The position numbers were made by a program, and so were the translations under genes. Under the pieces are notes generated by a model. That model saw only the letters and a program-made list of their open reading frames with translations, had not been told where the DNA came from and made no database searches. DNA of 7,602 nt from positions 1,714 to 9,315 of the forward strand of contig PMHN01000138.1 in the NCBI GenBank assembly GCA_003156695.1, in the 5' to 3' direction. Positions 1 through 5,800 of this stretch are shown here, piece by piece. This stretch comes from Gammaproteobacteria bacterium. Lineage in GTDB: Bacteria > Pseudomonadota > Gammaproteobacteria > Steroidobacterales > Steroidobacteraceae. Every line of letters begins with the position of its first letter. Positions within the stretch are counted from its first letter, which is position 1.

Positions 1-1
1 C

Positions 2-523
2 CGAGCGGTATTGAAGATGGGTGAGCCGCTGCTGCGCGCGGTGGCCGCGCCCGTTACGCAGTTTGACGGGGAGCTGCTGGCACTGGTCGCCGACATGGAT
101 GACACCATGCGGGCCTTGAACGGTGCGGGTATCGCCGCGCCGCAGATCGGCGTCAGTGCGCGCGTCGTCATTTTCGAGCTCAAGGACAACCCGCGCTATC
201 CGCATCTCGCGCCGGTGCCATACACGGTGCTGGTGAACCCCGTGCTCACGCTTCTGGGGTCGGAGGAGGATGAAGGCTGGGAAGGTTGCCTGTCGGTGCC
301 GGGGATGCGCGGCCTCGTGCCGCGCTCGCGGCGCCTGCGTTACCGTGGCTTCGATGTGCACGGCGCTCCCATCGACCGCAGCGTCGAGGGGTTTCATGCG
401 CGGGTGGTGCAGCACGAGGTCGACCATCTCGATGGGATACTCTTTCCACAACGTGTGCGTGACCTTGCCAATTTCGGCTTCGAGGAAGCGCTTGCGGGAC
501 AGATAACCGCGATGCCGGATTGA
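2..523 (+). CDS. def: Peptide deformylase, 5' end outside window
   Basis: Removes the formyl group from the initiator formyl-methionine of nascent proteins, as a cytosolic metalloenzyme acting at the ribosome exit. The three family motifs are present in order. Counting from the first in-window codon (R1), they are GIAAPQIG at residues 43-50, EGCLSVPG at 94-101 and HEVDH at 138-142. C96, H138 and H142 would bind the metal and E139 is the catalytic acid/base. The frame stays open to the left edge and reads RAVLKMGEPLL, the usual beginning of this subtype shortly after its start Met. The TTG at 11 and ATG at 17 are therefore internal codons, and only a few residues are probably missing. The subtype resembles the extra deformylases of gammaproteobacteria rather than the copy paired with fmt, and no fmt is visible here. 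A DUF3224 gene follows after 23 nt. Family assignment is very secure; the true start cannot be seen. Confidence 0.95.
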   Translation, partial: RAVLKMGEPLLRAVAAPVTQFDGELLALVADMDDTMRALNGAGIAAPQIGVSARVVIFELKDNPRYPHLAPVPYTVLVNPVLTLLGSEEDEGWEGCLSVPGMRGLVPRSRRLRYRGFDVHGAPIDRSVEGFHARVVQHEVDHLDGILFPQRVRDLANFGFEEALAGQITAMPD

Positions 524-546
524 GACCTAAGCGGGGAGACAAGCCA

Positions 547-957
547 ATGAGCCAGCGCGTGACCGGACCCTTCGACGTAAAGATCACTCCGCAGAAGCCG
601 GATACCCAGATCGCACGGGCCGCCAATCTCGGCCGCCTCACCATCGACAAGCGCTACCACGGCGATCTGGAAGCCATCGCCAAGGGCGAAATGCTTGCGG
701 CGCAGACAGAGATAAAGGGTTCCGCCGGCTACGTCGCCCTGGAACGGGTTACCGGCAAGCTCAAGGGGCGCAGCGGCAGCTTCGTCCTGCAACACAACGG
801 CACCATGAACCGCGGCGCGGCGGAACTCACCGTCACGGTGGTCCCGGATTCCGGCGCTGGGGAGCTGCGGGGCCTGACGGGAAAAATGCGTATCGTCATC
901 GCGCCCGATGGCGCGCATTCGTACGAATTCGACTACAAGATCGAGTCTGGCAACTGA
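547..957 (+). CDS. DUF3224 domain protein
   Basis: Small 136-residue protein matching the DUF3224 family as I remember it. The recognisable stretches are GDLEAIAKGEML, GSAGYVALERVTGKL, GRSGSFVLQHNGTM, VTVVPDSGAGELRGLTGKM and a closing YEFDYKI. The family is a single-domain beta-rich barrel-like fold of unknown biochemical function, found singly in many bacteria. No signal peptide or membrane segment is visible, so it is probably cytosolic. I chose ATG 547 because GGGGAG (533-538) lies 8 nt upstream and the protein then begins close to the conserved domain. An in-frame TTG at 520 overlaps the deformylase stop but adds only nine poorly conserved residues. It lies 23 nt after def on the same strand, so the two are probably co-transcribed, which does not by itself suggest a shared role. 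The gene converges on the GNAT gene with a 22-nt gap. Confidence 0.85.
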   Translation: MSQRVTGPFDVKITPQKPDTQIARAANLGRLTIDKRYHGDLEAIAKGEMLAAQTEIKGSAGYVALERVTGKLKGRSGSFVLQHNGTMNRGAAELTVTVVPDSGAGELRGLTGKMRIVIAPDGAHSYEFDYKIESGN

Positions 958-979
958 AGCGCAACCTGGCTGCGAGGTC

Positions 980-1477
980 TCAGGAGGCGCCGTGGCGTGC
1001 TCCCGGCGCCGCAATGTGCGGCTCGCGAACATCGCGCTGCATGCGGATCGCAGCTTCAACTCCCTGGTAGTAGCCCGGAATCCGCGTCAGCTCACGGTAA
1101 CCAAGCGCGGCGTAGAAGGCGCGCGCCCCCGGGTTTTCCGCCCGCAATTCCAGTTCGATGACGAAGGTGCCGGCGGTGAGCGCGGTCTCTTCGAGCCATC
1201 TGACGAGGCGCTGGCCGACGCCACGACGACGGTGCAGGCGATCAACCGCCAGCAGATTCAGGTGAGCGCTTTCATCGGCGTAGCGCATGATCGCGAAGCC
1301 GGCAATCAGACCGCCGCGGCGCGCGCTCAGCACGATGCTTTCCGGGTGACGTATGTGCGCGCGGATCCGCTCGCATCCCCAGGCGGGCCGCAGCCCCGCC
1401 TCCACCAGCTCGCGTGACATCGCCGCCAGCGGCGCGGCATCGGCGAGACGGGCGGGTTCGAAGCGGTAGTCGTACAC
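980..1477 (-). CDS. GNAT-family N-acetyltransferase
   Basis: 165-residue single-domain GNAT acetyltransferase, expected to move an acetyl group from acetyl-CoA to an amine. The acetyl-CoA binding signature is clear: beta strand LNLLAVD (73-79) followed by RRRGVGQRLVRWLEE (83-97), the R/Q-x-x-G-x-G pyrophosphate loop. The second hallmark is the C-terminal ENPGARAFYAALGYREL (114-130). The YYQGVEAAIRM ending resembles RimI-like and small-molecule acetyltransferases, but the substrate cannot be told from sequence. The start is GTG (1475-1477), 10 nt after the yebC stop, with only a weak GAGA-type Shine-Dalgarno overlapping that stop. This spacing suggests co-transcription and perhaps translational coupling with yebC. 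The last 15 or so residues (REPHIAAPGARHGAS) extend past the domain and look unstructured. Family certain, function unassigned. Confidence 0.88.
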   Translation of the reverse strand: MYDYRFEPARLADAAPLAAMSRELVEAGLRPAWGCERIRAHIRHPESIVLSARRGGLIAGFAIMRYADESAHLNLLAVDRLHRRRGVGQRLVRWLEETALTAGTFVIELELRAENPGARAFYAALGYRELTRIPGYYQGVEAAIRMQRDVREPHIAAPGARHGAS

Positions 1478-1487
1478 GGCGCGCGTC

Positions 1488-2210
1488 TCAGGCGAGGGTG
1501 TGAAACACCTGCTGCACGTCGTCGTCCTGCTCGAGGCGATCGATCACGGTGAGTACCTCGGTAGCCTGCGCCTCGGGGAGCTGCGTAGGCACGGTGCAGA
1601 TGTACTCATGGGTTGCCGACAGCGGCACCAGGCCACGCGCTTCGAGCGCCTCCTGCAACTTGCCGAAATCAGGGAAGGCACAGCGGATCACGAGCTGTGG
1701 CTCGCCCTTCTCGCCGGTGCTCTCGCCCATTTCCTCCAGGCCGTGGTCGATCAGGTACAGCTCCAGGTCATCCTGGTCGAGGCCTTGCGGGTTGAGGCGG
1801 AACACGCCCATCTTGTGGAACAGGAAGCTGACACTTCCATTGGTCGCGAGGTTGCCGCCGCCCTTGGTGATGATGTTGCGCACCCCCGCGACCGTGCGCG
1901 TCGGGTTGTCGGTCGCGGTTTCCACCAGCAGCGCTACGCCGTGCGGGGCGTAGCCTTCGTACAAAACCTGCTGGTAGTTGGCGGCATCACGCCCGGCCGC
2001 GCGCTTGATGGCAGCCTCAACCTTGTCCTTGGGCATGTTGATGGCGCGTGCGTTCTGGATGGTCCGCCGCAGCGTGGGGTTGGACGCAGGATCCGCGCCG
2101 CCGGCCTTCACCGCCATGGTGATGTCCTTGGCGACACGCGCGAACTGCTTCGCCATGCGGTTCCAGCGCGCGAACATCGTGTGTTTGCGGACTTCGAAGA
2201 TGCGTCCCAT
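1488..2210 (-). CDS. yebC: YebC/PmpR/TACO1 family protein, 'MGRxFE' subtype
   Basis: 240-residue member of the YebC family. These proteins were long annotated as transcriptional regulators; more recent work on bacterial YebC and mitochondrial TACO1 points to ribosome-associated help in translating difficult sequences such as proline runs. Landmarks are the N-terminal [10 protein letters not shown], the helical [22 protein letters not shown] (14-35), [19 protein letters not shown] (37-55), [14 protein letters not shown] (58-71), [25 protein letters not shown] (84-108), [16 protein letters not shown] (116-131) and a C-terminal [16 protein letters not shown] (224-239). The length fits the family (about 240-250). 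ATG 2208-2210 is chosen because it gives the subtype's canonical N-terminus, although the frame is open far upstream. No Shine-Dalgarno precedes it; a GC-rich hairpin does. The usual gammaproteobacterial YebC begins MAGHSKW; this MGRxFE form is the type I associate with Helicobacter and Bacteroidetes, so it may be a second paralogue. The GNAT gene follows. Confidence 0.93.
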   Translation of the reverse strand: MGRIFEVRKHTMFARWNRMAKQFARVAKDITMAVKAGGADPASNPTLRRTIQNARAINMPKDKVEAAIKRAAGRDAANYQQVLYEGYAPHGVALLVETATDNPTRTVAGVRNIITKGGGNLATNGSVSFLFHKMGVFRLNPQGLDQDDLELYLIDHGLEEMGESTGEKGEPQLVIRCAFPDFGKLQEALEARGLVPLSATHEYICTVPTQLPEAQATEVLTVIDRLEQDDDVQQVFHTLA

Positions 2211-2228
2211 GGCGGCATGGTGCACCAA

Positions 2229-2243
2229 GCACGCAGGGCGTGC
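2229..2243 (-). repeat. Short inverted repeat just upstream of yebC
   Basis: GCACGC (2229-2234), spacer AGG, GCGTGC (2238-2243): a perfect 6-bp inverted repeat with a 3-nt loop, extendable by one G-U pair at 2244/2228. It ends 18 nt before the yebC ATG, where a Shine-Dalgarno would be expected close by but none is seen. It may be a hairpin in the yebC leader or a small operator. The repeat is seen; any function is inference. Confidence 0.4.
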
Positions 2244-2268
2244 CAACCAGGAGGAAACGCCATTTGTG

Positions 2269-2298
2269 CGCCGGCAAAAGTCACGCATTTTGCCGGCG
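2269..2298. repeat. Perfect 11-bp inverted repeat in desaturase-yebC gap
   Basis: CGCCGGCAAAA (2269-2279) and TTTTGCCGGCG (2288-2298) are perfect inverse complements around an 8-nt spacer (GTCACGCA). The repeat lies about 60 nt upstream of yebC and 65 nt after the desaturase stop. The A/T-rich ends of the arms face the loop instead of following the stem, so it does not look like a standard Rho-independent terminator in either direction. A dimeric regulator's operator or a transcript-end hairpin are both possible. Confidence 0.55.
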
Positions 2299-2317
2299 AG
2301 TTGGAACGCAGTGGATG

Positions 2318-2358
2318 GATTGGCCTGACGCAGGGGCCACGGGCCCGTGCGTCCAATC
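2318..2358 (-). terminator. GC-rich hairpin after the desaturase, possible transcript end
   Basis: Core stem: GACGCA (2327-2332) pairs with TGCGTC (2348-2353); after one G-G mismatch GGGCC (2334-2338) pairs with GGCCC (2342-2346) around a 3-nt loop. The outer segments GATTGG (2318-2323) and CCAATC (2353-2358) can extend it with a bulge. It contains the perfect palindrome CACGGGCCCGTG (2338-2349). It begins four bases past the desaturase stop codon in the direction of transcription, the position of a terminator or mRNA-stabilising hairpin. No U-tract follows, so intrinsic termination is doubtful. Confidence 0.35.
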
Positions 2359-2362
2359 AAAA

Positions 2363-3514
2363 TTACGCGAGCTGCGCCTGCAGTACGCGCATGCGTCGCA
2401 CCTGCAGACTCAGGCGGCGCTCGATTTCCCGGAACTTGCTCTGCAGATCCACCTGCTGCCAGTGCTCGAGCACCGCGCGTTTCTTTTCTTCGAGCCACTG
2501 TTCCTTGACGCGCGCCCACTCGGCGAGCGCCGCGAGGAAGCTCTCGTATTCGTGCGCGATACGCGCGCGCAGCGCCTCGAGCTGCACGTGGCCGCCGGCG
2601 GGGAGCGCGGCGAGCCGCGCCTGCGCCCGGTCGAACTGCATGGTGAGGAGTGCGCGCTGGATGTGGATTACCGGTGTGCGCTTGAGCCGCCGGGTCAGTC
2701 CCGTGTGCTCAAGTCCACCGATCAGCCACTTGCTCGGATCCCACTGCCACCAGCGCACACCGTTGCGGTAGTCGTGCGTGAAAATATGGTGGAAGTTGTG
2801 ATAGCCCTCGCCGTAGGTGAGCACCGCGAGCACCGGGTTGTCGCGCGCGGAGTTTTCCTCGGTGTACGGCCGGCTGCCCCACATATGCGCGAGTGAGTTG
2901 ATGAAGAAGGTGACGTGGTGGCTCCACACCAGGCGCAGCACGCCGGCCAGGATCAGCATGCCCCACACGTCGTGGAACAGGATGCCGGCGGCCAGCGGCA
3001 GGCCGAAGTTGGTGGCGAGCGCGAGCGGCACGTAGTAGCGGTGCTGGAACGCCAGCATCGGATCCTTCTTCAGGTCCGGGATGTTGGTGAAATCGGGCCG
3101 GCCGCTCGGGTACTCGCGCAGCATCCAGCCGATGTGCGAGAACCAGAAGCCGCGGCGCGCCGAGTAGGGGTCCTTGTCCTCATCGTCCACGTGCAGATGA
3201 TGCGCGCGGTGCCCACTGCACCAGGCGAAGACGCTGTTCTGCAGGGACATGGTGCCGAAGATCAGGAAAAACACCCGCAGGCTCCAGTGCGCCTCGTAGG
3301 TACGGTGCGCCCACAGCCGGTGATAGCCGGCGGTGATCGCCATGCCATTGGCGACCAGGAAAAAGAGGAACACGCCGACGTCGGCGCCCGAGAACCCGTG
3401 GGTGAGTCCATACCACGGGACCAGCACCGCTGCCGCGAGTGCCGTCAGGACGAACATCAGAGTGTTCGTCCAGATCAGTGGGGGCTTGGGCTCGTTTCGG
3501 ATCGCTGCGGGCAT
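2363..3514 (-). CDS. Membrane fatty-acid (acyl-CoA/delta-9 type) desaturase
   Basis: 383-residue integral membrane desaturase that introduces a double bond into saturated acyl chains with a di-iron centre, tuning inner-membrane fluidity. The histidine clusters are intact: HRLWAH (65-70), HRAHH (102-106) and HNFHH (239-243), with the additional conserved NSLAHMWG (206-213). Hydrophobic segments lie near 17-38, 45-62, 79-98, 162-182 and 184-204, consistent with two pairs of membrane spans. Residues from about 290 to the end form a charged, probably coiled-coil tail ([22 protein letters not shown] and on) beyond the catalytic domain; similar tails occur in other gammaproteobacterial acyl-CoA desaturases. 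I chose ATG 3512-3514 because AGGTGG (3523-3528) lies 8 nt upstream. A GTG at 3524-3526 is in frame but falls inside that Shine-Dalgarno and would add four residues. The electron donor is not encoded nearby. The leader is unusually structured (see 3540-3614). Confidence 0.93.
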   Translation of the reverse strand: MPAAIRNEPKPPLIWTNTLMFVLTALAAAVLVPWYGLTHGFSGADVGVFLFFLVANGMAITAGYHRLWAHRTYEAHWSLRVFFLIFGTMSLQNSVFAWCSGHRAHHLHVDDEDKDPYSARRGFWFSHIGWMLREYPSGRPDFTNIPDLKKDPMLAFQHRYYVPLALATNFGLPLAAGILFHDVWGMLILAGVLRLVWSHHVTFFINSLAHMWGSRPYTEENSARDNPVLAVLTYGEGYHNFHHIFTHDYRNGVRWWQWDPSKWLIGGLEHTGLTRRLKRTPVIHIQRALLTMQFDRAQARLAALPAGGHVQLEALRARIAHEYESFLAALAEWARVKEQWLEEKKRAVLEHWQQVDLQSKFREIERRLSLQVRRMRVLQAQLA

Positions 3515-3522
3515 TGCGGTCG

Positions 3523-3528
3523 CCACCT
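3523..3528 (-). promoter_or_regulatory. Shine-Dalgarno of the desaturase, abutting a C-run
   Basis: On the minus strand AGGTGG occupies 3528 to 3523, 8 nt before ATG 3514. It decides the start in favour of ATG over the GTG that lies within it. It is immediately preceded by CCCCC (3533-3529), the second copy of a TAAACCCCCA element, so pairing of that C-run with an upstream G-run would place a stem directly against the ribosome site. Confidence 0.55.
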
Positions 3529-3601
3529 GGGGGTTTAAAGGCTCGGTAACTTATCACGCCGGAGTCTAAACTGTAGGACTTGCGTCCGGTGTGGGGGTTT
3601 A
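3528..3601 (-). repeat. Two copies of TAAACCCCCA in the desaturase leader
   Basis: The 10-mer TAAACCCCCA occurs on the minus strand at 3601-3592 and again at 3537-3528, 64 nt apart. The first copy follows directly on GGGGGG (3607-3602), giving a GGGGG-TAAA-CCCCC hairpin. The same G-run can instead pair with the CCCCC of the second copy. The two pairings are mutually exclusive. Confidence 0.6.
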
Positions 3602-3614
3602 CCCCCCTAAGGCC
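3540..3614 (-). promoter_or_regulatory. Structured 5' leader of the desaturase, GEMM-I-like riboswitch candidate
   Basis: Read on the minus strand, this segment contains nested complementary pieces: GGC (3614-3612) with GCC (3542-3540), GGTAA (3603-3599) with TTACC (3549-3545), CCGGA (3589-3585) with TCCGG (3563-3559), and AGTC (3580-3577) with GACT (3566-3563, sharing one base). Its unpaired boxes, in order GGTAAACC (3603-3596), GGACGCAAG (3587-3579) and GTTACCGA (3550-3543), resemble the conserved boxes of the class-I cyclic-di-GMP (GEMM-I) riboswitch, which I remember as GGCAAACC, GGACGCAAAGCC and GGTTACCGA. Against this, the element is shorter than typical GEMM-I RNAs, the first hairpin has no GNRA loop, and no tetraloop receptor is obvious. 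It may be a divergent member, an unrelated regulatory RNA, or coincidence. It lies in the sense direction 26 nt upstream of the desaturase ATG. Confidence 0.35.
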
Positions 3615-3683
3615 ATGATTAGCAAAGAAAGTCACGTCTGCTGAGCCGGTGGGGCATGGCCGTCTGGCGTAGCCTCCGCTTCC

Positions 3684-4459
3684 TCAGAACTTCACCAGCA
3701 CACCAGCGCCCCACACCACCTCGCGGGTGCGCAGGTCCGGGTACCCGATGCCGCCCTCACCAGCACAGTTACCCCCTCCAATGGGGCTGCCGTTGTTGCA
3801 AAGCAAGCTCGCCGGCGAGCCGTTATTGGCCGCAGGCGGCGTCACACCACCTGGCCCACTGAAGTAAGGCACGTCCGAGTGGCGGAAGGTCCCTTCCGTC
3901 CACCAGGTGATCCAGTCCTTGGGCATGTACTGGAAGTTCAGCTGCGTGTCCCACTGGTAGAGCTTCTGCCCCGGGTTTTCGGTGAAGTAGGGCGTACCGG
4001 TCGCGGCGGTGGCGCCATTGACCGGCAGAATCGATGCCAGGTAGCGGCCGGGGTTGTTCATGAAACCGCCGCCGAAGGTCACCGCGTACAGATCGTGATC
4101 GAACCAGGTACGGTCGTAGCCCATCATGCCGAAGACATTCGCCTTGTTAGGCCCGTGTGCGCACTCGACGCCGCCGCCGTACTCGCAGCCCAGATCCGCG
4201 GTCAGGGAGAACGCCATCTTCGATACCGCAAGTCCGCCTGCGCCTTTGTTGTCGTAGTACTTCACCACCACGCTGTCGTCCTCGTGCACGCGCTGCACCC
4301 TGGCGTAGCGAGCGGCACGTGAGCCGCGTCGGTGATGACGCCGGTGATCGCACCCAGTGCTGCCGGCGGGGCGTCCGCCGCGCACACATGGCCGCAGGCG
4401 ATTGCCGCGATGAGGAGCGGGCCGCCGCGCCGGAACGCGGCGAACACGGGGTTGGCCAT
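3684..4459 (-). pseudogene. Remnant of an outer-membrane beta-barrel protein
   Basis: Two pieces of an outer-membrane protein lie in different frames. The upstream frame, from ATG 4457-4459, begins MANPVFAAFRRGG and continues with a hydrophobic stretch LLIAAIACGHVCA and a probable signal-peptidase site before ADAPPA. It then reads LGAITGVITDAAHVPLA and stops at 4262-4264. The downstream frame picks up at about 4300 with YARVQRVHEDDSVVVKYYDN and runs to 3684, with alternating-strand segments such as FGMMGYDRTWFDHDLYAVTFGGGFMNNPGRYL and PYFSGPGGVTPP. It ends in VLVKF; a C-terminal Phe is typical of BAM-assembled barrels. The downstream part matches the last 200 or so residues of outer-membrane barrel proteins that I recall as 450-550 residues long, so most of the N-terminal half is absent. 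A frame slip near 4295-4310 joins the pieces. A single-base sequencing error could restore the frame but not the missing length. No Shine-Dalgarno is seen. Confidence 0.6.
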
Positions 4460-4562
4460 TGCGGTTGCGATCGGTCGGTTGCTGCCGCCGTTGAGCATAG
4501 CGCGCGCACGACCCGGCCGCCGAGTCCGGCAGATCACTTTCGCTCAGACGCGTGCTACCGTT

Positions 4563-4587
4563 GCACTGACTTAAGGAGAGTCAGCGC
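4563..4587 (+). promoter_or_regulatory. Shine-Dalgarno displayed in a hairpin loop
   Basis: CTGACT (4566-4571) and AGTCAG (4579-4584) are perfect inverse complements around the 7-nt loop TAAGGAG, which contains the Shine-Dalgarno AAGGAG (4573-4578). After one A-C mismatch, GC (4563-4564) pairs with GC (4586-4587). The aminotransferase ATG begins two bases after the stem. The pairing is directly visible; whether it controls translation is inference. Confidence 0.5.
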
Positions 4588-4588
4588 C

Positions 4589-5785
4589 ATGTTTGAGCGA
4601 CTCGAACCCATCGCTAACGACACGATTCTCGGGTTGATGGCGGCATATCGCGCCGACCCCGATCCGCGCAAGGTGGATCTGGGCGTTGGCGTCTATCGTG
4701 ACGACCGCGGTGAGACCCCGGTGCTGACGGCCGTGCAGCGCGCGGAAAGTGCGCTGCTGGCGAGCCAGACAACCAAGGCATACGTGGGGCCAACCGGAAA
4801 TGCCGGGTTCAACCAGGCGCTGGAGATGTTGGTCTTTGGCGCGGGCCATCCGGCGCTGGCCGCGGGCCGCCTGCGCACCGTGCAGGCACCCGGGGGCTGC
4901 GGGGCGCTGCGCCTCGGCGCGGAGATCGTTCGTACCGCGTCTCCGGGATCGGTGGTGCACGTGCCGACGCCGACCTGGGCCAATCACCCCCCGCTCCTGT
5001 CTGGTGCGGGGCTCAAGCTTGAAAGCTATCCGTACTTCGATGCGGCGAGCGGAGGCGTGCAGTTCGATCCGATGATTGCGGCGCTCGAGCGTCTGCCGGC
5101 GGGCGCGGTGGTACTGCTGCATGCGTCCTGCCATAACCCGACGGGCGCGGATCTGTCCGAGGGCCAGTGGCGCGAGATCCTCGCGCTGGTGAAGCGCCGG
5201 CGCCTGCTGCCCTTCATCGACATGGCGTACCAGGGATTCGGCGACGGGCTCGATGCCGACGCGTTTGCGGTCCGGCTGTTTTGCACCGAGCTGCCCGAGG
5301 TAGTGTGCGCGGTGTCGTGCTCCAAGAACTTCGGACTGTATCGCGAGCGCACCGGGGCGCTGCACGTGGTCGCCGAAACCCCGGCCGCTGCGGAAGCCAC
5401 GCTCAGCAACCTGGCGCGGATCGCGCGCGGCATCTGGTCCATGCCGCCGGATCATGGGGCGGCAGTTGTCTACGGCATTCTCAACGATGCGACGCTGCGC
5501 TCCGGCTGGGTGGAGGAGGTCGCGGCGATGCGCGGCCGCATCGGCGGGCTGCGCACTGCGGTAGTGCAGCAGCTGCAGCAGCATTGCCCGCAGCGGGACT
5601 TCAGTTTTATCGCCAGACAGCGCGGCATGTTTTCCTATTTCGGCATCAGCACCGCGCAGGTGCGCGAGCTGCGCTCCCGGCACCACGTCTACATGACCGA
5701 CGACAGTCGCATGAACGTCGCGGGGCTGCGGCAGGAGACTCTGGAGTATTTCGCGCGCTCGGTAGCTGAGGTTCTGGGGCGCTGA
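4589..5785 (+). CDS. Aromatic-amino-acid/aspartate aminotransferase (class I, PLP)
   Basis: 398-residue PLP-dependent transaminase of the AspC/TyrB fold group (E. coli AspC 396, TyrB 397 residues), exchanging an amino group between aspartate or aromatic amino acids and 2-oxoglutarate in the cytosol. Key residues fall in the expected places: the PLP lysine K246 in SCSKNFGLYRER, N183 in HNPTGAD, D211 and Y214 in FIDMAYQGFG, W130 in TPTWANH, and the carboxylate-binding R374 in SRMNVAGL. R280, in the position of the side-chain-carboxylate arginine, is also kept, so dicarboxylates should be accepted. The IWSMPPDHGAAVV segment (282-294) resembles aromatic transaminases of rhizobia more than E. coli AspC (ANYSNPPAHGA), so an aromatic preference is plausible but unproven. 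The phosphate-binding loop reads GGCGAL where AspC has GGTGAL. Start ATG 4589 is preceded by a strong AAGGAG 10 nt upstream, sitting in a hairpin loop. putA follows after 15 nt in the same frame. Confidence 0.92.
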   Translation: MFERLEPIANDTILGLMAAYRADPDPRKVDLGVGVYRDDRGETPVLTAVQRAESALLASQTTKAYVGPTGNAGFNQALEMLVFGAGHPALAAGRLRTVQAPGGCGALRLGAEIVRTASPGSVVHVPTPTWANHPPLLSGAGLKLESYPYFDAASGGVQFDPMIAALERLPAGAVVLLHASCHNPTGADLSEGQWREILALVKRRRLLPFIDMAYQGFGDGLDADAFAVRLFCTELPEVVCAVSCSKNFGLYRERTGALHVVAETPAAAEATLSNLARIARGIWSMPPDHGAAVVYGILNDATLRSGWVEEVAAMRGRIGGLRTAVVQQLQQHCPQRDFSFIARQRGMFSYFGISTAQVRELRSRHHVYMTDDSRMNVAGLRQETLEYFARSVAEVLGR

Positions 5786-5800
5786 GGGCGCGACTACTGC

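Noticed and set aside
520..546. TTG start for the DUF3224 protein overlapping the def stop.
   Set aside because: ATG 547 has a better Shine-Dalgarno at proper spacing and gives the family-like N-terminus.
958..991. A bidirectional terminator between the convergent DUF3224 and GNAT genes.
   Set aside because: Only a 4-bp stem (ACCT/AGGT, 964-978) without T-tracts is visible, too weak to call.
2225..2246. A sigma-54 promoter (TTGGCACG on the minus strand) before yebC.
   Set aside because: The -24-like box is good, but no TTGC-type -12 box occurs at the required spacing, and the match is explained by the GCACGC inverted repeat.
2211..2519. N-terminal extension of YebC upstream of MGRIFE.
   Set aside because: The extension has no similarity to the family, crosses the inverted repeats and overlaps the desaturase 3' end; the family starts at MGR.
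1500..2771. A 423-codon plus-strand open frame opposite yebC and the desaturase 3' end.
   Set aside because: Antisense to conserved coding sequence and spanning a non-coding gap; no recognisable domain in the translation.
4380..4459. Lipoprotein signal (cysteine in LLIAAIAC) in the barrel remnant.
   Set aside because: The residue at -3 is Ala, not Leu/Val/Ile, and the product is a beta-barrel, which is not normally lipidated; an ordinary signal peptide fits better.
4460..4562. Sigma-70 promoters in the divergent gap before the aminotransferase.
   Set aside because: Several TTG- and TA-containing hexamers exist, but none forms a convincing -35/-10 pair at 16-18 nt spacing.
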